The translations under genes and the position numbers were made by a program. A stretch of 64,000 bases of DNA from Paraburkholderia panacisoli (GTDB lineage: Bacteria; Pseudomonadota; Gammaproteobacteria; Burkholderiales; Burkholderiaceae). Positions 1 through 8,595 of the stretch are shown in pieces; positions within the stretch are counted from its first letter, which is position 1, and every line of letters begins with the position of its first letter. The stretch spans positions 1-64,000 of the forward strand of contig NZ_VTUZ01000020.1 of assembly GCF_008369935.1 (NCBI RefSeq), written 5' to 3'. A model generated the notes under the pieces. It made no database searches. It was not told the DNA's origin and worked only from the letters and a program-made list of their open reading frames with translations.

Positions 1-298
1 GGCGGAACAGCGCAGGCGTTGTGTTGGTGAAGGGGCGCGCGGCGCGACGGCAGGGCTTGGCGCGTCTCGCGTTTATGGAGCGCACCTAGAACGTCATATT
101 GCTTCAACCGCCCGGCGTCCCCAATACGCATGTCGCAAGCGCTAGCTTCCGGGCGTCGTGTCGCCGGCGATTTACCATACGCGAATCGTGCAACCTGGCT
201 CGTTCGCGCCCTCTGCTTCATGAAGACCCCGCTTTTCCTATACTGTTTTTGTCGCAATCTGGTAACGCGACGCGGTCGCATACTTGGAGGAAGGCATC

Positions 299-487
299 AT
301 GAACAAGGACCAGGTCAAAGGCGTTGCTCAAAAGATGAAGGGCAAGTTTAACGAGGCCATGGGCAAGGTCACGGGCAGGCCGGCCCGGGAACTGAAAGGC
401 GATGTTGAGCAAGCCGCGGGACAAGCCAGGAAAGACGTCGGGGACGCCAGGGAAGCGACGAAGGACCGCACGACGCGTCACCATTAA
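299..487 (+). CDS. CsbD family stress-response protein
   Basis: Encodes about 62 residues. The MNKDQVKG start, the KGKFNEAMGKVTG core and the highly charged, Ala/Gly-rich composition match the CsbD family of small general-stress proteins, whose biochemical role is unknown. The ATG at 299 is preceded by a clear GGAGG at 286-290, which favours it over the in-frame start 15 bases upstream. The gene stands alone and is followed within 10 bases by a perfect palindrome that may end transcription. Confidence 0.9.
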   Translation: MNKDQVKGVAQKMKGKFNEAMGKVTGRPARELKGDVEQAAGQARKDVGDAREATKDRTTRHH

Positions 488-493
488 CCGCAT

Positions 494-535
494 GCCTCTG
501 GGGCTGGGTCAATGCATTGACCCAGCCCCAGAGGC
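494..535. terminator. Perfect 42-bp palindrome after CsbD gene
   Basis: The left arm (494-514) is the exact reverse complement of the right arm (515-535), with no spacer; the centre is the AATGCATT around 511-518. It starts 7 bases after the CsbD stop codon. No T-run follows on the plus strand, so it is not a textbook intrinsic terminator. It could act as a bidirectional terminator or mRNA-stabilising hairpin between two convergent genes. Confidence 0.55.
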
Positions 536-540
536 CTTAT

Positions 541-816
541 CAGGCGGCCGACTGGGGAAGTTGGTCGCCGGTGCCGGCGGTGGATGGGGGCCTCATTGCG
601 CCCGGCGCAACCCCGACCTGATTCGCTTCCTCCGCGGCATCGTGCAACGGCTCGGCCTCCGCATCCCTCGGTATCGAGCAGTTCCTTTGGCCACACGAAG
701 AACGCGCTGGCGACGCGTGCACTGAGGTCGGCCACCGTCATCTTGGGGGCAAGCGCCCGGAGGTACCCGGAGTCCTGCAACGATTCCTGTTGCGTCGCAA
801 GTTGCCCTGCTTTCAC
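541..816 (-). pseudogene. Small frameshifted ORF coupled to SDR gene
   Basis: A GTG codon at 816 overlaps the stop of the upstream dehydrogenase (GTGA), as in translational coupling. The frame reads plausibly (VKAGQLATQQESLQDSGYL, then MTVADLSARVASAFFVWPKE) to about 670. There the good reading moves to another frame that ends in an Ala/Pro-rich tail at 541. I do not recognise the product. It may be a decayed gene or an unconnected pair of open frames. Confidence 0.25.
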
Positions 817-1412
817 GACTTCTTGACTGGAATGACCTGTCCCGTGATGTGCTCGACGAGGCTTCGCTTGTACGCTTGGGCCACCACCGCGGCGGGAGTA
901 CCTGCCGAATAGGCCTGCCCCATCGCGGCAAGTGTTTCTGAAACCCATCCTGGGCTGACGACGTTAACCCGTGCCTTGCCCCGCAATTCGAGAGCTGCGG
1001 ACCGGACGAACGCCTCGACCCCTGCATTCACGATACCCACTACGGCACTCCCTGTGACCGGATGCAGGGAGAGAATGCCGCTGGTTAGCGTCAGGGACCC
1101 GCCTTGTGCGATGTGACCGACCGAGCACCGGACGAGATTGACCTGTCCCATCAGCTTGTTCGTCAGACTGAACGCAAAGTCTTCGTCGGTCAGCAATTCA
1201 AGCGGTGCAAATTTCGCAGCACCTGCGACGCAAATCACGGCATCAACGGTTCCGAGTTGCCGGTACATTGACACGATGGACGCCTTGTCTGCGAGTTCCA
1301 CTGACAGGTCCGGGCCATTGCGGCTCGCGCCAATGACCTGGTGGTCGGACGAGAGCAGGCGAACGATTTCCTTGCCGAGCAGTCCGGTTGCGCCAACTAT
1401 CAGCACGCGCAT
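813..1412 (-). CDS. Atypical short-chain dehydrogenase (Lin1944-like SDR)
   Basis: Encodes 199 residues. The N-terminal VGATGLLGKEIVRLL is a glycine-rich Rossmann dinucleotide-binding motif, and VNVVSPGWVSET near residue 155 is the conserved late SDR segment. The protein is shorter than typical SDRs (about 250). Where the catalytic YxxxK should follow the Ser strand (LTLTSGILSLHPVTGSAV) there is VVGIVNAG, so the Tyr and Lys are absent. This matches a known SDR subgroup with a cofactor fold but no canonical active site, of unknown function. It probably binds NAD(P) without ordinary alcohol/ketone oxidoreduction. Confidence 0.85.
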   Translation of the reverse strand: MRVLIVGATGLLGKEIVRLLSSDHQVIGASRNGPDLSVELADKASIVSMYRQLGTVDAVICVAGAAKFAPLELLTDEDFAFSLTNKLMGQVNLVRCSVGHIAQGGSLTLTSGILSLHPVTGSAVVGIVNAGVEAFVRSAALELRGKARVNVVSPGWVSETLAAMGQAYSAGTPAAVVAQAYKRSLVEHITGQVIPVKKS

Positions 1413-1971
1413 AGGTCCTCCTTATCCGGAAGGGTCACGCCACCGCGGAGCGACGCATCACGCTCGGCGTGCAGACGAGCGAATATCGTACTACCGTTCG
1501 AGTGGGGGAGAGTCGACTGGATGACGCTGACCGAGCTACGAGCTATGCCTTGAGTTCAACCCCTCCTACGCTGATGCGCATCGTAGCCTTGCCTGCTTCA
1601 GGACAAACCTGGTGACAAGCAGGGCTTCGTGTGTCATTTGGGCGCCGTTCGGCGGCTGAGCAGCTGACCATCCCATGCTCGTCGTGGGACCGTACGGTCT
1701 TGGATGAGCGCGCGCGGCCAACCGGCATGCTCACCCGCCGTCGCGAAGTGTAACGGTGTTCGCCGATGGTCTGACGCTGGCGGCTGTGGGCTCAGCGAGG
1801 TACCCCCTGTATCCGATGAGCGCCACGTTCATATGGGGCCGGTGCCCGTTGGCCGTTGGAGTGGACGCTGCACTCTGGTCGTCCGGGTATCCGCAACGTT
1901 GAGGCAGTCGACCTGGACTCAATGCTTCCGCGAGGGTATACACTGGGCTTGTCTCTTTGGCGGAGAGCATC
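1413..1971. other. Intergenic region, no gene recognised
   Basis: About 560 bases between the divergent dehydrogenase and Uma2 genes. Open frames here have poor codon character and no recognisable motifs. The last part must hold the Uma2 promoter and ribosome-binding site (GGAGAG just before 1972). Confidence 0.4.
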
Positions 1972-2499
1972 ATGAAAGCGCAAAATCTCTCGGGCCCAGA
2001 CAGGCTGTTGGCAGCATGGCGAAACCTGAATGCTCAAGCGGCCAGCGACGGACGGGTCGGATACGAAGTCGACCAGCTGGGACGAGTCGTCGACCATCGA
2101 CGGGTGTGTCCCTGGCATCAACTCCTGGTCACCGACATGTTCTGCCAGCTAGCCTCGCAGTTGGGGCCTCGCGTGGCGATGCGTCAGCCGGTATCAACCC
2201 GGTCGTTCGGTATCCGCATTGCCGACGTCGTGTGGATGCCCGAGGAGAAGTGGCCGGAAATCGATTCGGACGCCCCGTTACCTTCCGTTCCCGACCTGTG
2301 CATCGAGGTGCTCGGGGACGACAATGACGCCGACCAGGTTGAGCGCAAGGCTGACGCCTACCTCAACAGCGGTGCGCAGGAAGTCATCATCGTCGGCCCC
2401 CTCGGGAAGGTTGAATTTCGAGGGCTAGACGGTCCGCGTGCGTCATCCTTGTTCCGCGTGACCCTCGAACCGGACCCGATGTTTTTCGCGTGGGCGTGA
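1972..2499 (+). CDS. Uma2 family protein (PD-(D/E)XK nuclease fold)
   Basis: Encodes about 175 residues. The segment RIADVVWMPEEKW, then PDLCIEVL, then ERKADAYLNSGAQEVIIV is the signature of Uma2/DUF820 proteins, which adopt a restriction-endonuclease-like fold. The Asp of RIADVVW, the Glu of CIEVL and the Lys of ERKADAY would be the metal-site residues. The family is abundant in cyanobacteria and rarer in proteobacteria, and its substrate is not known. ATG at 1972 is chosen because GGAGAG lies just upstream; an in-frame codon at 1957 is the alternative. Confidence 0.8.
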   Translation: MKAQNLSGPDRLLAAWRNLNAQAASDGRVGYEVDQLGRVVDHRRVCPWHQLLVTDMFCQLASQLGPRVAMRQPVSTRSFGIRIADVVWMPEEKWPEIDSDAPLPSVPDLCIEVLGDDNDADQVERKADAYLNSGAQEVIIVGPLGKVEFRGLDGPRASSLFRVTLEPDPMFFAWA

Positions 2500-2746
2500 C
2501 GTACATCGGCATTGCTCGAAACATCTCTCCTGAAAGCAGCGGTGAAAATCGGACCTGGTTTCAGAGGCGGTACCGGTCAAAGTTGTCGAAATTTCGATTA
2601 GCGAGGAGTTTCTGACCTCGCGGCGCTGCATGTGCTGACGCCAACACAATATTGACCCGCTCGCCAACATTAGACTGACCAGCCAGGTTGGGTAGCGAGT
2701 TGTCGATGGCGGAGTTGTTTTCCCAATTGTCAAGCTGGTCAGTTCG

Positions 2747-3160
2747 ATGTTTGCCCTCGTGCTCTCTTCTCGCCGGTACCAGTTTCACCCAATGTTGGAA
2801 GCAGCGTTGGACAGTGTGCACGCGGCGTTGATGGGCTTTGCAGTCCAGCACGACGCGCTCTTTTCGCTGTTGCTGGTCGCTCCTGCGGCCGTCGCCTGTT
2901 TTTTCGCATATTTAATCGTCCGCTACCATGTGCGGGTTGCCCCTGCCTTCAGGCACGGGCGCACGGCTGTGTCGACTGGACTCTTCGCGTTGTTCCTCAC
3001 GGCCTGTGACCAGTATGCATTGCCGCGTGTACTGCGCGCACTCTCGTTCGACGCGATGTGCGCCGCCATTCCGTTCATGATGCTAGTCCTTGGCGCGTGC
3101 TGGGGCGTATTCCTGGCAAGCGTCATGGCGTGGTGGCGTACCCGACTGGTTGCCCACTGA
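2747..3160 (+). CDS. Small multi-pass membrane protein, unknown
   Basis: Encodes up to 137 residues. It has three strongly hydrophobic stretches, roughly residues 40-60 (LFSLLLVAPAAVACFFAYLIV), 77-92 and 108-128, so it is probably an inner-membrane protein. A start at the internal Met 16 (2792) would also work. No family is recognised. Neighbouring genes give no functional clue. Confidence 0.55.
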   Translation: MFALVLSSRRYQFHPMLEAALDSVHAALMGFAVQHDALFSLLLVAPAAVACFFAYLIVRYHVRVAPAFRHGRTAVSTGLFALFLTACDQYALPRVLRALSFDAMCAAIPFMMLVLGACWGVFLASVMAWWRTRLVAH

Positions 3161-3468
3161 ATCAGGTTCTAAAAAGTCCAACTGACAACTTGAACCCGCT
3201 CCCTGCAATGCTGAAGAAGGTACTCCGGTCGCCTTCGTTCATGGCGCGTGGGCGATTGGCGTAGACCGAATCCCGCTGCGCGAAGCGTCTGCGAGAATCG
3301 TTACGCTCCAGGCCGGGCTTATCGTCGACGCCTGAACAGGCCGGTCGGCTGTCGCGACTGATACCCGACATTTTCTCGTTTTGGCTGACGTGAGCGTGGT
3401 TCGAGCGCCAACCTGCGAGCTTCGTCTGCCTGCGGCGAACTTTCCGACAACTCGTCGTTGTTCCACAT
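3161..3468. other. Intergenic region, nothing recognised
   Basis: About 300 bases between the membrane-protein gene and the convergent DUF4258-like gene. No coding frame or strong terminator hairpin is convincing here. Confidence 0.4.
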
Positions 3469-3723
3469 TCAGAGGGGCAGAACTGTAATGACAGCGCAGT
3501 TAGCGATGTCCTGCACGACGACATAACAGCGGTCGTCGACTTTACTGTAGATGAGGTAGCAGCGCCGGTTGGGCGGAACCTCCCCAAGTGACACGCATCG
3601 ACCTGCGTCCACGATTTCTCGAACAGAGGTTGCCGACAAAGTAGACCGTTGACTCACTCGTTCCTTTGCGTGAGGTGCGACCCACGACCGTCGATTGCTG
3701 GACCGTCTCTTCGAGAAATGCAT
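3469..3723 (-). CDS. DUF4258-like small protein
   Basis: About 84 residues when started at the Met at 3723. The pattern HAKERVSQR, then ATSVREIVDAGR, then RCYLIYSKVDDRCYVVVQDIANCAVITVLPL resembles DUF4258-type proteins, which carry HAxxRxxQR near the start and end in a strand-rich CYxVVQD...VITVLP segment. Such proteins often resemble RelE-fold toxins, but no antitoxin partner is visible next to it. The longer frame to 3795 has poor composition and is probably not translated. Confidence 0.5.
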   Translation of the reverse strand: MHFSKRRSSNRRSWVAPHAKERVSQRSTLSATSVREIVDAGRCVSLGEVPPNRRCYLIYSKVDDRCYVVVQDIANCAVITVLPL

Positions 3724-3794
3724 CTTCGCCTCCCACGCATTGCTGCGGCAGTCCGGCAATCCTATTCCGTGTCGGGGCGCATCGCAACGCGGCA

Positions 3795-4070
3795 ATGGAT
3801 GTTCTGACGAGCTGGTCCGCGGATGCGCTGCGCCACTCGGTAGCGGCGACCGGCCATGCTGCTTGACGCTATCTATGAAGGCTGCAACGAAATCCAGGAA
3901 CGTCTTGACGACCAGGGCTACAAGGTCACGGCACTTGGCAACATGTGTAGAGCGAAGCGCGCACCGCCGTGCTCGAAAACATCACGCTCGCCGCGCTTGA
4001 CCGTTACTTCGAGATGAATGAGAAGGAATCTGAGACCGTCTCACAGGTAAACGCATCAAGCCTGGTTTGA
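3795..4070 (+). pseudogene. Frameshifted small gene, unknown
   Basis: Three successive frames give one plausible protein. MDVLTSWSADALRHSVAATGHA is followed, after a shift near 3860, by LLDAIYEGCNEIQERLDDQGY. After a second shift near 3945 comes ARTAVLENITLAALDRYFEMNEKE, ending at 4070. Each piece has good amphipathic character, whereas the uninterrupted frames do not. Two single-base indels in about 90 codons suggest decay. The family is not recognised. Confidence 0.4.
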
Positions 4071-4251
4071 CACAGCGAGCACGTACGAGACTTCAGCCAA
4101 ATCCGATTCGAAGCCCCACCGCGCTTATGCCTAGTGCAGCCTTCTTGTTGGCCGGCTCACGCACCTGCGCGCGGTTCGAGGGCGGGAAGAATCCTAAAAC
4201 AAGGCTTGTCGGCAAGGTTCGAGAGACCCGAAAACATGTTTCTGGCTCTCC

Positions 4252-4716
4252 TTAATCGTCTTCGTTCTTAGGTATCGGGGGATTTTTCGGCGGTATCTGA
4301 TTGGACTCGCCAGGGAGTCCGGTGTCGATAGTCGGCGCGCTTGCAGGCGGCCCGAGGTCACGGAGCCGGAAGTCAGCCTCTTGCTCTGGTGTAAGTGGCC
4401 CGCCGAAGATGTCGTCAAACGGGCCGCCAGGACTATTGCGCAAGAGGAAAATCGCGGCCTGAATCTCTTTTACCGCTCTCTCAAAATCTCCGCATGCCTC
4501 CAGGCGCTGGGCGTTCATGCCAGCCGTAGCCAGCAACATTCGGTCGCGGTCTCGAAGCAAATCGTAACCCCATGAGCGAAGGCGCTTCTTTGTATCGTGG
4601 AGCGCCCAGCCGCACTTGAATGCCTGGGTTTTGAATGGCTCCGGCGCATTGTTCCAGATGCTTTCCGTCGCGCGTTCAAGTTGCTCCATCGCCTGCAGAT
4701 ATTGAGAAACGTTCAT
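4252..4716 (-). CDS. Hypothetical protein with proline-rich C-terminal tail
   Basis: Encodes about 154 residues from MNVSQYLQAMEQLERA. The body (residues 1-110) is helical and charged. The tail carries GLPGESNQIPPKNPPIPK and ends in EDD, a disordered proline-rich segment. The long upstream extension in the same frame is low quality, so the Met at 4716 is preferred. The tail is repeated, as a truncated copy, about 700 bases to the right. No family is recognised. Confidence 0.6.
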   Translation of the reverse strand: MNVSQYLQAMEQLERATESIWNNAPEPFKTQAFKCGWALHDTKKRLRSWGYDLLRDRDRMLLATAGMNAQRLEACGDFERAVKEIQAAIFLLRNSPGGPFDDIFGGPLTPEQEADFRLRDLGPPASAPTIDTGLPGESNQIPPKNPPIPKNEDD

Positions 4717-4965
4717 CTGCCGCTCCTTGGTCTGTCCCGCAACCACGAGCCTCAAGGGCCGCCAGTTTGCTGACGCGCTCACGCGTAGGCGGCAGCCCCC
4801 ATCGGCGCAATCAGCGAACGGTGCCAACCCTCAAATTGGTCCCTGCGCACGCATGTCCATTGGCGCGTACACCTTTGAGAATCCGAGCAGAGAAGGAAGA
4901 AGAAACTCCACATCGCGCGTCGTCCGCGAATTTGAGATGTCCGGAAATTGGCTTCTGGTTCTCTT

Positions 4966-5055
4966 CAGGCGTCCTCTTTCTTCGGCATAGGAGGTGTTTT
5001 CGTCGGTATTTGATTGGACTCGCCAGGCCGTCCGGTGTTCATCGTCGGCGCGCTT
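4966..5055 (-). pseudogene. Truncated copy of the 3' end of the 4252-4716 gene
   Basis: This stretch encodes SAPTMNTGRPGESNQIPTK followed by TPPMPKKEDA, nearly identical to the last 29 residues of the protein at 4252-4716. DNA similarity covers roughly the same 90 bases and a few just past the stop. Upstream the similarity stops abruptly and the frame becomes Arg/His-rich and implausible. It is best read as the remnant of a tandem duplication. Confidence 0.6.
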
Positions 5056-5837
5056 TTCGCTGACGTCGGTGACGCAACGTCGGAAGCAACCGCTCGGACA
5101 AAACGACGGCGCACGAATCGCGCCGCCATGCCACCTCTACGAGCGAACACGGGTGCCGCGCAGGGTCCAGAAAAACCGTTCTTGCGAGCAGTAACGAACG
5201 AACGTCCGCATTTCCTCCTGCCACAGTGGGGGCGCGGCGAATATGCTCTGGCTGCTTCTGGCCCTGTTCGACGCGCCGACCCATTAGTCTTGCAAGCGCG
5301 TGAGTGTCTTGCTTCGACAGTCCTGCGGAGCCGGCTTACTGGCAACGCAGAGGGGATGGTAGGTACACGCCTCCACATTCGCTGAAGGGAGATGTTTCGT
5401 GGCTCGGTGTGAGTCTGCCGTTGGTGACGGCTGGCGAGGAGGTGCGTGCTGATTTGACTGATGGCGACCCCGAAAGCGTGCAGGCGAACGAGGTTGCGGC
5501 CGCGGGCGATGTCGAGCGCAATGGCGGACAAGCTGCGGACCATCCGGAGAGTGTTGAAACCATCGAACTTATTGACCCCGTGGCGTGTAAGTCGCGAGGC
5601 CGGTGAAGTCAGCAAGTACAGCGCACCGTCTGCTCGCAAGACTCAATGGTTCGATGCCGAAGCTGAACAACCGTGCCGGGTAACAGAGGGCGAAGTGGCG
5701 GACATGGCGTGCGCCGGATAGAACGACCAGCGCACACGACAGGTGGACTTGTCCGGTGGCGGCCACATCGCCGCGTGGCCAAACGCGTCGGCTTGCCACG
5801 CTGGGCCACCACGCGGGTTCAGCACTCCTTCAAATGA
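5056..5837. other. Region without a convincing gene
   Basis: Several overlapping open frames exist on both strands. One minus-strand piece (about 5440-5600; HGVNKFDGFNTLRMVRSLSA, ALDIARGRNLVRLHAFGVAI) looks protein-like and might be a fragment of an unknown gene. No complete gene is supported. Confidence 0.3.
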
Positions 5838-6410
5838 TTACTTCACCGCCTTCGACTTCGTCGCATTCTCGACTGCCTGGTCAGATGCCTTGGTCAACTC
5901 TGATGCGGCCTTCGTTGCGACGTCCAGGTTAGTTTGCGCGACTTCGACTGCCTGCTTTGTACCCTTTTGCACGCTTTCCTGAGCGGTGTTGGCCAGCGTG
6001 ATAACCTGTTTCAGAAATGCGATTGCGGCTTCCGAGCCGACCGGGGCGTTTTGCGCGAGATTCTCGGCGAACGATTGAACCTCGCGGCTGACCTCCTGGT
6101 ACCGGGTATTGACGACCTCGGCCAGCTGCGCTTGCGTAGCCGACGCAATCTCGGCAACCTGGCGTTCGTACGTCAGGACCTTCTCGGTCGGCAGCGCCAG
6201 CGCGTCTCGCAAATCACCAACTTCCAGCCTGTCCTTTTTCGCCATCCCGTCCTGCACGCGTTGGTACCAATCGGCAAACGTCGTTTTCGTCATATCCAGA
6301 TTCAGTCGGACGAGCTTTTCCTCGCCTTCCAGCATCTTGCCGGCCAGGCCAAAGAAGAAGTCAAGATTTGCCCGTTGGGCTACCGCGGCTTGCTCCTGAA
6401 AATCAGTCAT
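5838..6410 (-). CDS. Phasin family protein
   Basis: Encodes 190 residues from MTDFQEQAAVAQRANLDFFF. The pattern of an N-terminal AxxANLDxxFGLAxKxxEGxEKLxxLNL segment, followed by long Ala/Gln/Glu-rich amphipathic helices and an Ala/Lys-rich tail, is typical of PhaP-type phasins. These coat polyhydroxyalkanoate granules and influence their size and number. The start is set by AGGAGG ending 5 bases upstream. A second, divergent phasin lies at 7491-8021, so this strain carries at least two locally. Confidence 0.88.
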   Translation of the reverse strand: MTDFQEQAAVAQRANLDFFFGLAGKMLEGEEKLVRLNLDMTKTTFADWYQRVQDGMAKKDRLEVGDLRDALALPTEKVLTYERQVAEIASATQAQLAEVVNTRYQEVSREVQSFAENLAQNAPVGSEAAIAFLKQVITLANTAQESVQKGTKQAVEVAQTNLDVATKAASELTKASDQAVENATKSKAVK

Positions 6411-7060
6411 GTTCGCCTCCTGAAGACGTATGTCCAACGCTCACCATGTTCGGCAACGGTGACCAGGTGATGAAGCGCGTCGTCTGGAAGTCACCGTGTC
6501 GGCGTACATTTTCGAACCCGCCTCCGCAGGCGTGTTGGTCGCAGCCGCGATTGCCTGTCCAACTTCCTCAGCGCTGGGCTGCGCGATGGTGCTCGCCGAG
6601 CGTCGACAGCTGTAGGGGCTGCAAAACGATGAAGGTTCAATTACAGGACGGTGACGGTCGGGATACCATTGAATCGGCCTATCACGGAGCACTTTGTGAA
6701 GAAACATTTTTTTCCTCGCGGCGACCCACTGGATTCGTTTGCGCCCTCACTGCGACCATAACGAATCGGTGTCCTGCAACGCAGGTGACACGCACAATCC
6801 GGAGTCAATGCGCTTTTGCTAAATTTTAGGTTTCGGTCCGGGTAAAGTAGTTAGCTAGATATGTCTTTACTTCGTCTTCAATCCAAGAGTTTCTTCGACA
6901 TATAAAGCCATAAGTTGGATGAGACTCTTTTTGCGCAAGACGCCCGCAAGAGTGCAGGTCTTCGGACGGATACGTCACAGGGGAATGAAGCGCTATGCGC
7001 CACGGAGACCCGTATAAGGAAACTTTCGAAGCATCCGGGCTTCCGCCGACTTGGTTCTGA
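6411..7060. other. Intergenic region with one copy of a dispersed repeat
   Basis: No gene is convincing. Bases about 6606-6735 share an imperfect direct repeat with about 9160-9275; both contain ATTACAGGACGGT and TTGAATCGGCCTA in the same order and spacing. The stretch just upstream of the phasin start presumably contains its promoter. Confidence 0.45.
6606..6735 (+). repeat. Imperfect dispersed repeat, copy A
   Basis: Aligns with copy B at 9160-9275 over about 115 bases with roughly three quarters identity by eye. Shared blocks are ATTACAGGACGGT, GGTCG, TTGAATCGGCCTA, GAAGAA, TTTTT and CCCACTG, in the same order. Neither copy has a good open frame, so it may be a decayed element or a shared regulatory segment. 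Confidence 0.5.
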
Positions 7061-7279
7061 CTACCCATGACTATCTATCCACGCGTGTGCCCACGCAAGT
7101 CCAGCGACCTGGGCATCTTCTTCGGTCTCAAAGCTTCCAAGAACACCTGAGGCTTCGACGAATTTTGAGCCTATTGTGATTGTCCCGCTGCCAGCATATC
7201 GCTCCGACTGCAGGATATCTCCATGCTCTCGGATGGCGTGCCCCCAGATGGCATACCCTTTGTAGACTTCAGCTTCCAT
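7061..7279 (-). CDS. Small YKGY..WGHAI family protein, copy 1 (intact)
   Basis: Encodes 72 residues. Features shared with three other loci in this window are YKGYAIWGHAI, then SERYAGSGTI, then VEASGVLGSF, then a WAHAWIDSHG end. The family is unknown to me. The conserved aromatic and Gly residues suggest a compact beta-rich domain, and the Trp-rich end is almost invariant. The ATG at 7279 is chosen because family similarity begins there. The related copies are at 24130-24330 (intact) and at 10228-10472 and 30081-30282 (broken). Confidence 0.65.
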   Translation of the reverse strand: MEAEVYKGYAIWGHAIREHGDILQSERYAGSGTITIGSKFVEASGVLGSFETEEDAQVAGLAWAHAWIDSHG

Positions 7280-7490
7280 GCGCGCCTTGCAACGATAGTG
7301 GAACGACGCGCCAAAAATCTGTAGCACCGGGATATCTGCGCCAGCTTTCTGCAGCGGGCGCATCTGGGATGCGTCCGCATTTCAGTCTCTTCGCCTCGGA
7401 TTGCAATTTCCCGGATGTCCGGTCGAGTCGGCCATCTGCGGACGGGACAATGACTGCGCTCCTCTCCGCACATGAGAGGTGCCTGGCGCT

Positions 7491-8021
7491 TTAAGCCTTG
7501 GCCACCGACTTGCGGGCTTTGTCGATGACGTCCACAGCCTCCTTCGCCGCAGCCTTGGTCTGCTCATGCCATGCGTTACCTGCGTCCCACATTGCCCCAA
7601 AGCCCTTCGACCAGAAAGCGATAATCGCTTCATTTCCCGCCGGCAGGTTTTGGGCGAGACTATCGATGATTACCTGAGTCCCACGAACGTACTCGCCGGC
7701 CAGCTTTTCATTTGACGCTAGCAGTTGATTTCGCGTCTCTGCGGCAATCTCATTCACATGTTGCCAGTAGGCTTGCGCCTTCTTCGTGGCCGCTTGCGAC
7801 TGCCGGGACTGCAGTTCGAAGAATGACTGAGGGTCACTGGTGGAAAGGGCAAGGGCCTCCGATGCGAGGGCCTCGTTCTCAAGTATTGAAGCTTTCGTTG
7901 CCTGCAGGTTCAATGCGACGAGCCTTTCGTAAGTCGCAAAACCAGTACTAAAAAATCCGTAAAGGGCCTCAACGCAGACCTTCTGTGCAGTAGCTACCTG
8001 CTCGGGAACTTGCGTGTTCAT
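7491..8021 (-). CDS. Phasin family protein (second)
   Basis: Encodes 176 residues. It is a predicted all-helical protein with the phasin layout: EQVATAQKVCVEALYGFFST, then YERLVALNLQATKASILEN, a central Gln/Ala-rich helix, and a short Lys/Ala-rich tail. It is expected on the surface of polyhydroxyalkanoate granules. ATG at 8021 sits 9 bases after GGAG; a TTG three codons upstream is too close to that site. Confidence 0.85.
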   Translation of the reverse strand: MNTQVPEQVATAQKVCVEALYGFFSTGFATYERLVALNLQATKASILENEALASEALALSTSDPQSFFELQSRQSQAATKKAQAYWQHVNEIAAETRNQLLASNEKLAGEYVRGTQVIIDSLAQNLPAGNEAIIAFWSKGFGAMWDAGNAWHEQTKAAAKEAVDVIDKARKSVAKA

Positions 8022-8150
8022 CGGTTTCAACTCCAGTGTAAATAGAGGCGTTTCGACTGATTCGGCCGGTCTTGAGCCGTGTCCTGCCCGTCGGCTGGAT
8101 TACGTGGGCCTGGATGCGAGAAGCGAAACTTGTTGCGGAGCGTGACTTTT

Positions 8151-8175
8151 CATGCCGCACGCAGCGTGCGGCATG
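8151..8175. terminator. Hairpin between cold-shock and phasin genes
   Basis: CATGCCGCACGC and its exact reverse complement flank a single A, giving a 12-bp stem. It lies 10 bases beyond the stop of the minus-strand cold-shock gene. There is no T-run on the minus strand, so the hairpin may end or protect the transcript without being a classic terminator. Confidence 0.5.
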
Positions 8176-8185
8176 AACGAGCATG

Positions 8186-8392
8186 TTAATAGAGCGGCTG
8201 GATACTTGCGGCCTGCTTGCCCTTTGGTCCCAGCTTGACCTCGAAGCTGACCTTTTGCCCATCGCTAAGGGACTTGAAGCCTTCCGACTTCACTTCGGAA
8301 AAATGGGCAAACAGGTCTTCTCCACCATCGTCCGGCGCGATGAAACCGAAGCCCTTTGCATCGTTGAACCACTTCACTGTGCCCGTCTGCAT
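8186..8392 (-). CDS. Cold-shock protein, CspA family
   Basis: Encodes 68 residues. It is a single cold-shock domain with RNP1 (KGFGFI) and RNP2 as DLFAHF, and the usual TGTVKWFND start. The protein should bind single-stranded RNA or DNA and act as an RNA chaperone. Two adjacent ATG codons (8395 and 8392) are possible. The minus-strand leader contains CCTCCTTGG instead of a Shine-Dalgarno site, which is odd for a normally well-translated gene. Confidence 0.93.
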   Translation of the reverse strand: MQTGTVKWFNDAKGFGFIAPDDGGEDLFAHFSEVKSEGFKSLSDGQKVSFEVKLGPKGKQAASIQPLY

Positions 8393-8595
8393 CATCTGAT
8401 TCCAAGGAGGTTAAAAAGAGTCATTGACCCGCCGTAAAAACTCTAAAACTTGCGCTGAAGGCGCTGTTGCACGCGTGCGAAGGCCTGCGGAAAAGACTAT
8501 TACCGATTCCCGGTAAAACAGTATCTGGGCTTGCGAAGGGTTATTCGGTTTGCAAGCAAGTCCGCCGCTCTAAGCCTGTGTCCGTCAGATGCCCG

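Noticed and set aside
1704..2327. 207-residue plus-strand ORF overlapping the Uma2 gene
   Set aside because: The Uma2 frame has clear family motifs and a ribosome-binding site; the overlapping frame is Arg/Gly/Ser-rich.
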